Assembly (NCBI GenBank): GCA_963674665.2
Contig: CAXXPL010000008.1
Coordinates: 1 to 64,000, forward strand
Source: G963674665 sp963674665
Lineage (GTDB): Bacteria; Desulfobacterota; Desulfovibrionia; Desulfovibrionales; Desulfovibrionaceae
Direction of reading: 5' to 3'
DNA: 64,000 nt
The position numbers were made by a program, and so were the translations under genes. The notes below the pieces were generated by a model. It made no database searches, was not told where the DNA came from, and saw only the letters and a list, made by a program, of their open reading frames with translations. Positions within the stretch are counted from its first letter, which is position 1; each line of letters opens with the position of its first letter. Shown in pieces: positions 54,936 through 62,466 of the stretch.

Positions 54936-55739
54936 ATGCGTGTACAACACCTGTCGCTCGTCGCCGCCGTCCTGTTCCTGCTCTGCGTTGCCCAACCTGC
55001 CCGGGCGCAAACTCCGGTGGGGCAGGTGCAAAAGCAGAGCGGGGAATGCATGGCCTATCTCGGTGCGTTTCCCCATGACCTCGAACCGGGCGAGAATATT
55101 TTCGAGGACAGCACACTGGTCACCGGCGCTTTTTCCAAGCTGCAGTGCGTGTTGGCCAACGGTCTGATGGTGAGCATGGGGGCTTCCAGCTTCATGACGG
55201 TCGGCAAGGTGCGGCTCGAGAACGGAACCGCCACGACGCAGCTGTTCCTGGGGCCCGGCATATTCAGACTCCGCACCACGAATGCCGTGTCCGCCAACAG
55301 GGTGTCCCTGGTCACTCCCAACGGAGAACTTCGGGGAACCGGCGGCGAAGTGGGCGTGTCCATCTGGGCCGCTCGCGAAAACGATTATGACGTGCTCCTG
55401 GAGCAACTTCCCAACTTCGAGGTGGTGCCCGTGCTCCTGGATGTGGTGGGGCAGTCCATGAAGTTCGGTCAGGAGCTTGTGGTCCTTTCGAGAGGAAAGG
55501 GCGACCCCTGGATCATCGGGAACGCCCACGAGGGGGTGTGCGTGTACTATCCCCAGTCCGTGTACCAGGAATCGGGCAAGCCGCCCGTGGTGGGCAACGC
55601 CTCGGACCTGTTGCGCAGATGGCTCGCCAGGATAGAGCTGGACGACAAGGCCCCCCTGCCTTCGAATTATCCTGGAACCAGACGCAAATCGGCGCGCAAG
55701 TCCATGGACCTGATGATGAAGAGCAATCGTCAGAATTGA
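54936..55739 (+). CDS. FecR-domain-like periplasmic protein
   Basis: A 267-residue protein with a signal peptide ending QPARAQ and GGGAGA 6 nt before the ATG. The pattern GQVQKQSGECMAYLGAFPHD, LEPGENIFEDSTLVTGAFSK, RLENGTATTQLFLGPGIFRL and SLVTPNGELRGTGGEVGVSI is that of FecR-type beta domains, in which a stable, repetitive beta-sandwich reads VxTxxGELRGTG. In this context it is not linked to a FecI sigma factor, so a structural or sensing role in the export assembly is more likely. Confidence 0.75.
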   Translation: MRVQHLSLVAAVLFLLCVAQPARAQTPVGQVQKQSGECMAYLGAFPHDLEPGENIFEDSTLVTGAFSKLQCVLANGLMVSMGASSFMTVGKVRLENGTATTQLFLGPGIFRLRTTNAVSANRVSLVTPNGELRGTGGEVGVSIWAARENDYDVLLEQLPNFEVVPVLLDVVGQSMKFGQELVVLSRGKGDPWIIGNAHEGVCVYYPQSVYQESGKPPVVGNASDLLRRWLARIELDDKAPLPSNYPGTRRKSARKSMDLMMKSNRQN

Positions 55740-55799
55740 TACCCGACCCGAGTCTGCTCGCGGCCACAACGCCCAACCACTTGCCATGGGATTGAGACT

Positions 55800-56486
55800 A
55801 TGAACCAGATGCAAGAGCCCCGTTCCAGGAAGACCATCTCCAAGCAGATCGTGCTTCCCTTTTCCAAGTCCCTGGAGATCAGCTTCAACAGCTTGAAGAT
55901 ACGTTTTTTTCGCTCCATGATCACGGTGAGCAGCCTGATCCTGGCCGTGGCCTTCCTTTCTTTCGTGCTGGTGAACACGGATATCGCCAATGGCCTGCTG
56001 CGCGACGGCGGGAGCGCCGCCGTGGAGATGATCACCAAGGCGGGCTTTGACGTGGACCCGGTCTCCAACAGCGTGGGCAGCAGCGCCAAGGAGCGCTGGA
56101 TCGTGGTGCTCTCCCTGCTGGTATGCGCCGTGGGCATCGTCAACGCCCAACTCATGGCCGTCACCGAACGCTTTCGAGAGATCGGTGTGATGAAGTGCCT
56201 GGGCGCCCTGGACCGCTTCGTGCTGCGGCTGTTCTTCCTGGAAGCGTGCATGCAGGGGGTGGCCGGCGCATCCCTTGGCGCCATTTTCGGAGCCTTGGTG
56301 GGCCTCGTCCTGGGAGTGCTCAGGTTCGGGTTCGAGTCCCTGGGGCACATCGCCATGGGGGAGGTGCTGGTTTCCATTGCCCTGGCCGTTCTGGCGGGAT
56401 TCCTGCTCAGTCTTGCGGGAGTGCTGTATCCGGCCATACTGGCCGCCAGGATGCGGCCAGTCATGGCTCTTCGTTCCGAATATTGA
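55800..56486 (+). CDS. Small FtsX/MacB-type ABC permease
   Basis: A 228-residue inner-membrane permease. The first TM is at about 34-57 (SMITVSSLILAVAFLSFVLV), then a short loop of about 45 residues instead of the usual 200-residue ectodomain. Three C-terminal TMs (about 102-122, 150-182, 190-215) carry the coupling motif VTERFREIGVMKCLGALDRF and end AILAARMRPVMALRSEY. It should pair with the giant permease (57568) and the ATPase (56773) as a type VII-like (MacB/LolCDE) ABC complex. No strong ribosome site is seen. Confidence 0.83.
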   Translation: MNQMQEPRSRKTISKQIVLPFSKSLEISFNSLKIRFFRSMITVSSLILAVAFLSFVLVNTDIANGLLRDGGSAAVEMITKAGFDVDPVSNSVGSSAKERWIVVLSLLVCAVGIVNAQLMAVTERFREIGVMKCLGALDRFVLRLFFLEACMQGVAGASLGAIFGALVGLVLGVLRFGFESLGHIAMGEVLVSIALAVLAGFLLSLAGVLYPAILAARMRPVMALRSEY

Positions 56487-56772
56487 TCAATCCGGTCAGC
56501 CGGAGATTTGTCCCTCTCTCTGTTTTTGTTGAAACTTTTTTTGAATTGCGGTCATCTGACCGTTGAATCCAGAGATCGGAAAAGGTAGTGTCCGCCGTAA
56601 CCAGTATGGAACAGGCCTTATGATAGATGCGATGCAGGCGCATCACCTTTACCGGGACTGGAAGAGGATTTCGATGCGGGCCTATGCGACCGCATGGGAG
56701 TCCATTCCGCGTAAGGCGCGCCTGTAATAAAGAGAGTCGAGTCCGACGCCATCTTCCAAGGAGAATACCGGC
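56487..56772. other. Gap within the export operon, no gene seen
   Basis: 286 bases separate the small permease from the ATPase, the longest gap in this block. They include short inverted repeats (CCGGTCAGCCGG at 56491-56502, GGTCATCTGACC at 56551-56562) and a T-rich tract near 56520-56542. Internal promotion or attenuation is possible; no gene recognised. Confidence 0.4.
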
Positions 56773-57564
56773 ATGGCCCAGCAGGCTGACAACGGCAATG
56801 AACAGCGGCACACTATAGTGCGCGTCATAGGCGTCACAAAGAGTTTCAAGTTGGGCAAGGTCGATGTCCAGGCGCTCAAGGGCGTGGACCTGGAGATCTA
56901 TGCCGGGGAATACATTTCCATCATGGGGCCTTCGGGTTCGGGCAAGAGCACCCTGTTCAACATGATCGGCGGGCTGGACAAGCCCACAGACGGCAAGGTG
57001 TTCATCGACGAGGTGGACATCTCCCAGCTCGACGCCTACGAGCTCGCCTGGCTGCGCAACCGCAAGATCGGCTACATCTTCCAGACCTTCAACCTCATCC
57101 CTGTGATGACGGCCCTGGAAAACGTGACCCTGCCCATGACCTTCGCGGGCATGAACGCGGAGGACGCCACAGAGAAGGGCATCGAGTTGCTCAAGCTGGT
57201 GGGCCTTGGGGAGCGCTTTCAGCACAAACCCCTGGAGCTCTCCGGAGGCCAGCAGCAGCGCGTGGCCGTGGCCCGCTCCCTGGCCAACGATCCAGCCATT
57301 ATCCTGGCCGACGAACCCACGGGAAACCTCGACCTGAGCACCGGCGAGGAGATCATCGACCTGTTGCGCAACCTCTCCCAGGAGCGGGGCGTGACCATCA
57401 TCTCCGCCACTCACGACCACAAGATGCTCAACGTCTCGGACCGCGTCATCTGGATCCGGGACGGCCGCGTACACAAGGTGGAGCACCGGCACGAGCTGGA
57501 CATTTCCATCGGCGGCATTTCCGAGAAAAAGGGGGACACCCCCCAGCCAGAGGGAGCGGCCTAG
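56773..57564 (+). CDS. ABC transporter ATP-binding protein (LolD/MacB-like)
   Basis: A 263-residue ATPase with AAGGAG 9 nt before the ATG. Walker A is GPSGSGKSTLFNMIGG, the Q-loop YIFQTFNLIPVMTALENV, the signature LSGGQQQRVAVARSL, Walker B IILADEPTGNLD and the H-loop SATHDHKML. The VTLPMTFAG region and overall length match the LolD/MacB/FtsE class that drives mechanotransmission-type exporters. It lies 3 nt before the giant permease gene. Confidence 0.94.
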   Translation: MAQQADNGNEQRHTIVRVIGVTKSFKLGKVDVQALKGVDLEIYAGEYISIMGPSGSGKSTLFNMIGGLDKPTDGKVFIDEVDISQLDAYELAWLRNRKIGYIFQTFNLIPVMTALENVTLPMTFAGMNAEDATEKGIELLKLVGLGERFQHKPLELSGGQQQRVAVARSLANDPAIILADEPTGNLDLSTGEEIIDLLRNLSQERGVTIISATHDHKMLNVSDRVIWIRDGRVHKVEHRHELDISIGGISEKKGDTPQPEGAA

Positions 57565-57567
57565 ACC

Positions 57568-60500
57568 ATGCACCCATCGGCACCGCGTCTGTCGCTGTTA
57601 CTGGTTCTCCTTGCCGCCCTCCTGCCGTTGCGCGCCTGGGCGGACACCCCGTCCATCCAACTTGAGGAGCGGGTAAGGGCCTTTGCAGCCCTGGAGGACC
57701 GCTCCACGGGAACACCGGGCAACGCCAAGGCCGCGAGCATGGTGGAGCAGGGCTTCAAGGACGCCCTCTCGGGAGTGGACGGCCTGATCCTGGGGCGGCA
57801 CAGTTTCCGGGTGCCGGTCTACAAGCACGGCGGAAGCGGGATCGTGCTCCAAGGCAGCGGCAAGAAGGCCTCCCTCGCACCCATACTGCTCAACGCCCTT
57901 TCCTCCGGAGCGGCCAACAACCCCGGAGTCGAGGGGCGGGTCATCTACGTCGGCGAGGGCAAGCTTGCGGATTTCAACGGCCATGACGTCAAGGGCGCCA
58001 TCGTGCTCATGGACATGGACTCGGGCAAGCATTGGCAGAACGCTCCCCTGCTTGGGGCGAAAGCGGTCATATTTCTCGACGACATAGGCAACAGGAACGA
58101 GGCCACCCGGGGCATGTTCGAGGAGAAGCTCGAACTCACACCCATAGATTTCCCCAGGTTCTGGATGGCCCGGGCCGATGCGGAAGAGCTCTTCGGAGAC
58201 CCGAGGTCCATTGCCAGGGGCGGGAACGCTCCCCACGCCACAGTAACCAGCGAGATAGACTGGCGGGACGTTGTCACGGAAAACGTCTACTGCCTCATTC
58301 CGGGCAGCGACGAGAAGCTGGCCGGGGAACTCGTGGTTCTGGAGGCCTTTTACGACAGCACGCCCTTTGTGGCGGGCAGGTCGCCGGGGGCTGACGAGTC
58401 GAGCTCCATCTCCTCCTTGCTGGAGATCGCGGAGAATTTCGCTCTCAATCCCCCCAAGCGCACGGTTCTGCTTCTGGGAACCAGCGGTCACGCCCAGGCC
58501 GTGGCGGGCATGCGCGAGTTTGTCTGGGTCCTCACCATGGAGCGCGAGGACCTGGAAAAGCTGCTGAAGAGGCAGGGCGCCAGGAAAGTCGAGGCCGAAC
58601 AGACCCTGAAGATATTGAAATCCGATGACCCTCTGGCCAATGTCCGCGAGCTTGGCGCCGATGACATCAAACTCGTGCGCCAGGCATTCGACTCAGTGAT
58701 CAAGGGGCAGTTGGAGGAGGTCAACACCATGCTCATCCGGCTGCGGCTGCAGGCCGTGCCGGACAAGGACAGGATCCGGGAGCTCGCGGACCGCAGACAG
58801 TCCCTGCGCAGACTCGCCTGGGTGCATTCCAGCCGCCAGGACGAGGCTCTCCTGCCCCAGGAAAAAGAGATCCTGGATTCGCTGCTCCCCCTGGTCCTGG
58901 AGGAGCAACGGAGCGTGGCGCAAGACGCCGGAGAGCAGGCCGACTCCCTGGCCACCGGCCTGGAGTTGCGTGACCTCATCGGAGAAAAGCCTCTGGCCGC
59001 GGTGGTCAGCCTGCATCTCTCCAGCCATGGCGCCGGGGTGGGGCCCTTTGAAAAGGGCTGGCTCTACGATCTGGACAGCGATCTCAACCGCACCCGGTTC
59101 TTTTCCCCCTTGGATGAACTCCTGCGGAAGGCGGCGGGGGAACTGCCCGCCGACATCGCCCTGCATCTAAAAGACACCCTGCGCCCCAGCAAATTGCGCA
59201 ACTGGCAGAGCTATTTGCCCGACCGGCCCGAGCTGGGGGCGGAGCCGGCGGCCCTGGCCGGTATGCCGGGATTCTCCCTGGTCACGGTGCAGGACTCCCG
59301 GGCCTATTGGGGAACCCCGGAGGACGTGCCCGGACGCGTGCATTTCGACAGGTTGAACAAGGAATATGCCCTTGTGGAGCACCTGGTTCAAGCCCTGGCG
59401 GACCGCGTCCTCCCCGACGTTGGCAAGCGCGGCAAGAATTTTTTCTGCACCCTCACCGGCCGGGCCAACCTGCTGCGCCACGGCGAACTCTTCCCTGACA
59501 AGCCCGCCACCGGGACCGTGGCCCTGACCTATCAAGGGGCGTCGCGTTTCTACTCCATGGTGGACACGGTCGGTACCTTCCGGGTCAAGGGGCTGATGCA
59601 CCGGAAATCCACGGTTCACAAGGCCATTATCGAGGCCTTCCGTTTCGATGAGAACCACGGCCGGGCGTTCTGGGCAGTGGACAAGCAGGAAACCGGCAAG
59701 GACAACTACCGGGTGAAAATGCGGCGCGCGGACATGGAAACCGACCTGGTCCTGTTCCCCTGCGTGCAGAGCACCCTGTTCAACGCCATCGAGCCAAGGA
59801 CGTTCAAGTACCTGATCTATCCGAACCTCATCGACGGGCGCACCGAATCCTCGCCCCGCCGTTACTGGTACAGCCGCCTGGATACCTGGTCTTCGACCCT
59901 GTTTTCCGTGTTCATGGAGCCGGGTGTTCCCATGAAGCTGACACTCTCCGACACCCTGCTGGAGCGCAAGCTGCTCCTGCTCAACTCCACTGAGAAGCAG
60001 CCCCAGGGCAAGGGCTTCATGATCAAGGACTGGCCCGTGATTCCGGCCACCGAGCATCAGGCCGCCGCCGACATGTGGCACCTGCTGCACCCACGCATCA
60101 AGACGCTGGAACTGCGCGGCATCGTGAACAAGAGGCTGTGGGACCTGGCCCGCAGCGGCGAGGAGGCCCTGGCCCAGGCGGAGCGAGACCGCGAGAACCT
60201 CAACTGGGCCGGATTCGCGGAGAAATCCCGGGAATCCCTGGCAATTGCCGGACAGGTCTACAACGAGGTCGAAAAGACCCAGAAGGACGTGCTCAGCGGC
60301 GTGCTCTTCTACGTGGCCCTGTTCGTGCCCTTTGCCTACTGCCTGGAGCGGCTGATCTTCTCCTTCGCCAACATCCACAAACGCATCATCGCGTTCTCCT
60401 CCTTCCTGCTCCTGATCATCGCCATCATCTACGTTGTGCACCCCGCCTTTGAGCTGACATACAGCCCGCTTGTGGTGATACTCGCGTTTTTCATATTGGG

Positions 60501-62466
60501 GCTTTCGGTCCTTGTGGCGTTGATAATATTTCTGCGATTCGAGCGGGAGATGAAGGCTCTGCAGCAGCGGTCCAGGCATCTGAACCTCACGGCCATGAGC
60601 AAGGCGGCGGCCTTTGGCGCGGCCTTCCTGCTGGGCGTGAGCAACCTGCGCCGCAGGCCCGTGCGCACCGCCCTGACCTGTGTCACCCTGATCATCCTGA
60701 CCTTCACCATCATGAACTTCACGGCCGTGAAGAGCGTGCGCCAGAGCGGCTGGAGCACTTTCAGCGACAAGGCCAGCTACCACGGCATGTTCATGAAGGC
60801 CTTCAACTGGAAGGACCTGCCCCCGGAAGCCATGCAGGTGGTCAGCACCATGGTGGGCGAGCAGGGCGTGGTGGCGCCACGTGTGTGGTTCGAGATCAAG
60901 GACAAGACGCGTTCGCCTGTGGTGCCGGTTGAATTCAAGGGAGTCGAGAAGCAGGCTCGCGGCGTCCTCGGCCTGAGTTCCAAGGAGCCTCTGGTCACCG
61001 GCCTGGACAAGGCCCTGAAGGCCGGGAGATGGTTCACCCCCCGCGCCCGGAGGGAGATCATCCTGCCCGAGGGCATGGCCAACGATCTGGGCGTGCACCC
61101 CGGGGACAAGGTTCTGATCTGGGGGCGGCATCTCACCGTCGTGGGCATCATCGATGACAACGCCCTGGAAGAGCGGCCGGACCTGGACGGCGAGGCCATG
61201 ACTCCCATCATCTACCCCTCAGAGGCCGACACCTCCCTCAGCGACGTGGAGGCCGAAGCCATCGCCGAGGGCGAGGACGTGGTCGCCTACCAGAGCCGCT
61301 ATCAGCATCTGCCCGCCAAACAGACCGTGATCATTCCGGCCAGGACCCTCATGGCCCTGGGCGGGAGCGGCGGTTGGTCGGCCGGAGGCGGCAGGCTCAA
61401 GGGCATGGCCATGAAGCTTGCCCCCAAGGAGGAGCGGACCCTTAGCCAGGAGGAACTGGGCGCGCGTTTCGGGCTGCTGCTGTATCGCGGCGGCGACAAC
61501 GGCACCAGCGTGTACTACTCGGCGGACTCCTTCAAGTACAGCGGCATGGCAAACATCGTCATTCCGCTGCTGCTCTCCGCGCTCATAGTGCTCAACACCA
61601 TGATCGGCAGCGTTTACGAGCGCAAGGGCGAGATCGCGGTGTACACCTCTGTGGGACTTGCGCCGTCCCACGTGTCCTTCCTTTTCGTGGCCGAGACCCT
61701 GGCCTTCGGCGTGCTCAGCGTGGTGGTGGGCTATCTCCTTGCCCAGGCCGCGGCGGTGCTTCTGGCCGGTACGCCCCTGTGGGCGGGAATGACCGCCAAC
61801 TACTCCTCGCTGGCCGGTGTGGGCGCCATGGTGCTTGTGCTCGGCGTGACCCTGCTCTCGGCCATCTATCCATCCAGGGTGGCGGCCAACATCGCCATCC
61901 CGGACGTGAACCGCTCCTGGACCATGCCGGCGGCCAAGGGCGACCTCATCGACACCACCCTGCCGTTTCTGATCAAGGTATCGGAGCAGGCTTGCGCCGC
62001 GGGATTCCTCTCGGACTATTACGAGTCCCACCGGGACGTGTCCCATGGCCTGTTCTCCACGGATACGCTCTCCTGCGGCTATCTGCAGGAGCACGAGGCC
62101 GCGGCCGAGACGCCACCACAGGCGCACTCCCTGAACGTGGACTACAACGTGGACAGCTGCCTGACCATGGCCCTGCGGGTCTGGCTGGCGCCCTTTGACT
62201 TTGGCGTGCGGCAGCGGGTGGAACTGATCTTCTGCCCCTCGGACCTGTATGGCGGGTTCCGGCAGATCAAGCTGCGGCTGCACAGGGAGGCGGGGGAGCG
62301 CACGGTCTGGCACAATCTCAACCGCACCTTTATCAATGATCTGCGCAAGCAGCTTCTGGCCTGGCGTTCCCTGGATGCCGAAGCCCGGGAGCGCTACGAA
62401 CAGGAGTTCATGAACATGTTCATCGGCGCGCCAAAGGAGTTCACCCAGGAGGGTGGGGAACGATGA
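57568..62466 (+). CDS. Giant fusion: M28-peptidase-like ectodomain plus FtsX-type permease
   Basis: 1632 residues. A signal peptide (1-26) leads to a periplasmic region (about 27-340) resembling M28 aminopeptidases with a PA-like insert (GRVIYVGEGKLADFNGHDVK). The M28 metal site is degraded: AFYDS replaces AHYDS, GADESSS replaces GADDN, and the Glu-Glu site reads TSGHAQ. A long helical/beta region (340-905) follows. TM segments lie at about 911-930, 940-957 and 965-990. The FtsX-type core runs from TM 1031-1053, through a MacB-like ectodomain to 1325, to TMs at 1327-1350, 1369-1400 and 1415-1440 with YERKGEIAVYTSVGLAPSHV. A ~190-residue cytoplasmic tail ends the protein. It is presumed the main permease of the ABC complex. 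Its stop overlaps the next start. Confidence 0.88.
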   Translation: MHPSAPRLSLLLVLLAALLPLRAWADTPSIQLEERVRAFAALEDRSTGTPGNAKAASMVEQGFKDALSGVDGLILGRHSFRVPVYKHGGSGIVLQGSGKKASLAPILLNALSSGAANNPGVEGRVIYVGEGKLADFNGHDVKGAIVLMDMDSGKHWQNAPLLGAKAVIFLDDIGNRNEATRGMFEEKLELTPIDFPRFWMARADAEELFGDPRSIARGGNAPHATVTSEIDWRDVVTENVYCLIPGSDEKLAGELVVLEAFYDSTPFVAGRSPGADESSSISSLLEIAENFALNPPKRTVLLLGTSGHAQAVAGMREFVWVLTMEREDLEKLLKRQGARKVEAEQTLKILKSDDPLANVRELGADDIKLVRQAFDSVIKGQLEEVNTMLIRLRLQAVPDKDRIRELADRRQSLRRLAWVHSSRQDEALLPQEKEILDSLLPLVLEEQRSVAQDAGEQADSLATGLELRDLIGEKPLAAVVSLHLSSHGAGVGPFEKGWLYDLDSDLNRTRFFSPLDELLRKAAGELPADIALHLKDTLRPSKLRNWQSYLPDRPELGAEPAALAGMPGFSLVTVQDSRAYWGTPEDVPGRVHFDRLNKEYALVEHLVQALADRVLPDVGKRGKNFFCTLTGRANLLRHGELFPDKPATGTVALTYQGASRFYSMVDTVGTFRVKGLMHRKSTVHKAIIEAFRFDENHGRAFWAVDKQETGKDNYRVKMRRADMETDLVLFPCVQSTLFNAIEPRTFKYLIYPNLIDGRTESSPRRYWYSRLDTWSSTLFSVFMEPGVPMKLTLSDTLLERKLLLLNSTEKQPQGKGFMIKDWPVIPATEHQAAADMWHLLHPRIKTLELRGIVNKRLWDLARSGEEALAQAERDRENLNWAGFAEKSRESLAIAGQVYNEVEKTQKDVLSGVLFYVALFVPFAYCLERLIFSFANIHKRIIAFSSFLLLIIAIIYVVHPAFELTYSPLVVILAFFILGLSVLVALIIFLRFEREMKALQQRSRHLNLTAMSKAAAFGAAFLLGVSNLRRRPVRTALTCVTLIILTFTIMNFTAVKSVRQSGWSTFSDKASYHGMFMKAFNWKDLPPEAMQVVSTMVGEQGVVAPRVWFEIKDKTRSPVVPVEFKGVEKQARGVLGLSSKEPLVTGLDKALKAGRWFTPRARREIILPEGMANDLGVHPGDKVLIWGRHLTVVGIIDDNALEERPDLDGEAMTPIIYPSEADTSLSDVEAEAIAEGEDVVAYQSRYQHLPAKQTVIIPARTLMALGGSGGWSAGGGRLKGMAMKLAPKEERTLSQEELGARFGLLLYRGGDNGTSVYYSADSFKYSGMANIVIPLLLSALIVLNTMIGSVYERKGEIAVYTSVGLAPSHVSFLFVAETLAFGVLSVVVGYLLAQAAAVLLAGTPLWAGMTANYSSLAGVGAMVLVLGVTLLSAIYPSRVAANIAIPDVNRSWTMPAAKGDLIDTTLPFLIKVSEQACAAGFLSDYYESHRDVSHGLFSTDTLSCGYLQEHEAAAETPPQAHSLNVDYNVDSCLTMALRVWLAPFDFGVRQRVELIFCPSDLYGGFRQIKLRLHREAGERTVWHNLNRTFINDLRKQLLAWRSLDAEARERYEQEFMNMFIGAPKEFTQEGGER

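Noticed and set aside
59167..61131. 654-codon open frame antisense to the giant permease
   Set aside because: Same reason: antiphase reading of a long GC-rich gene; Gly/His/Gln-rich with no motifs.
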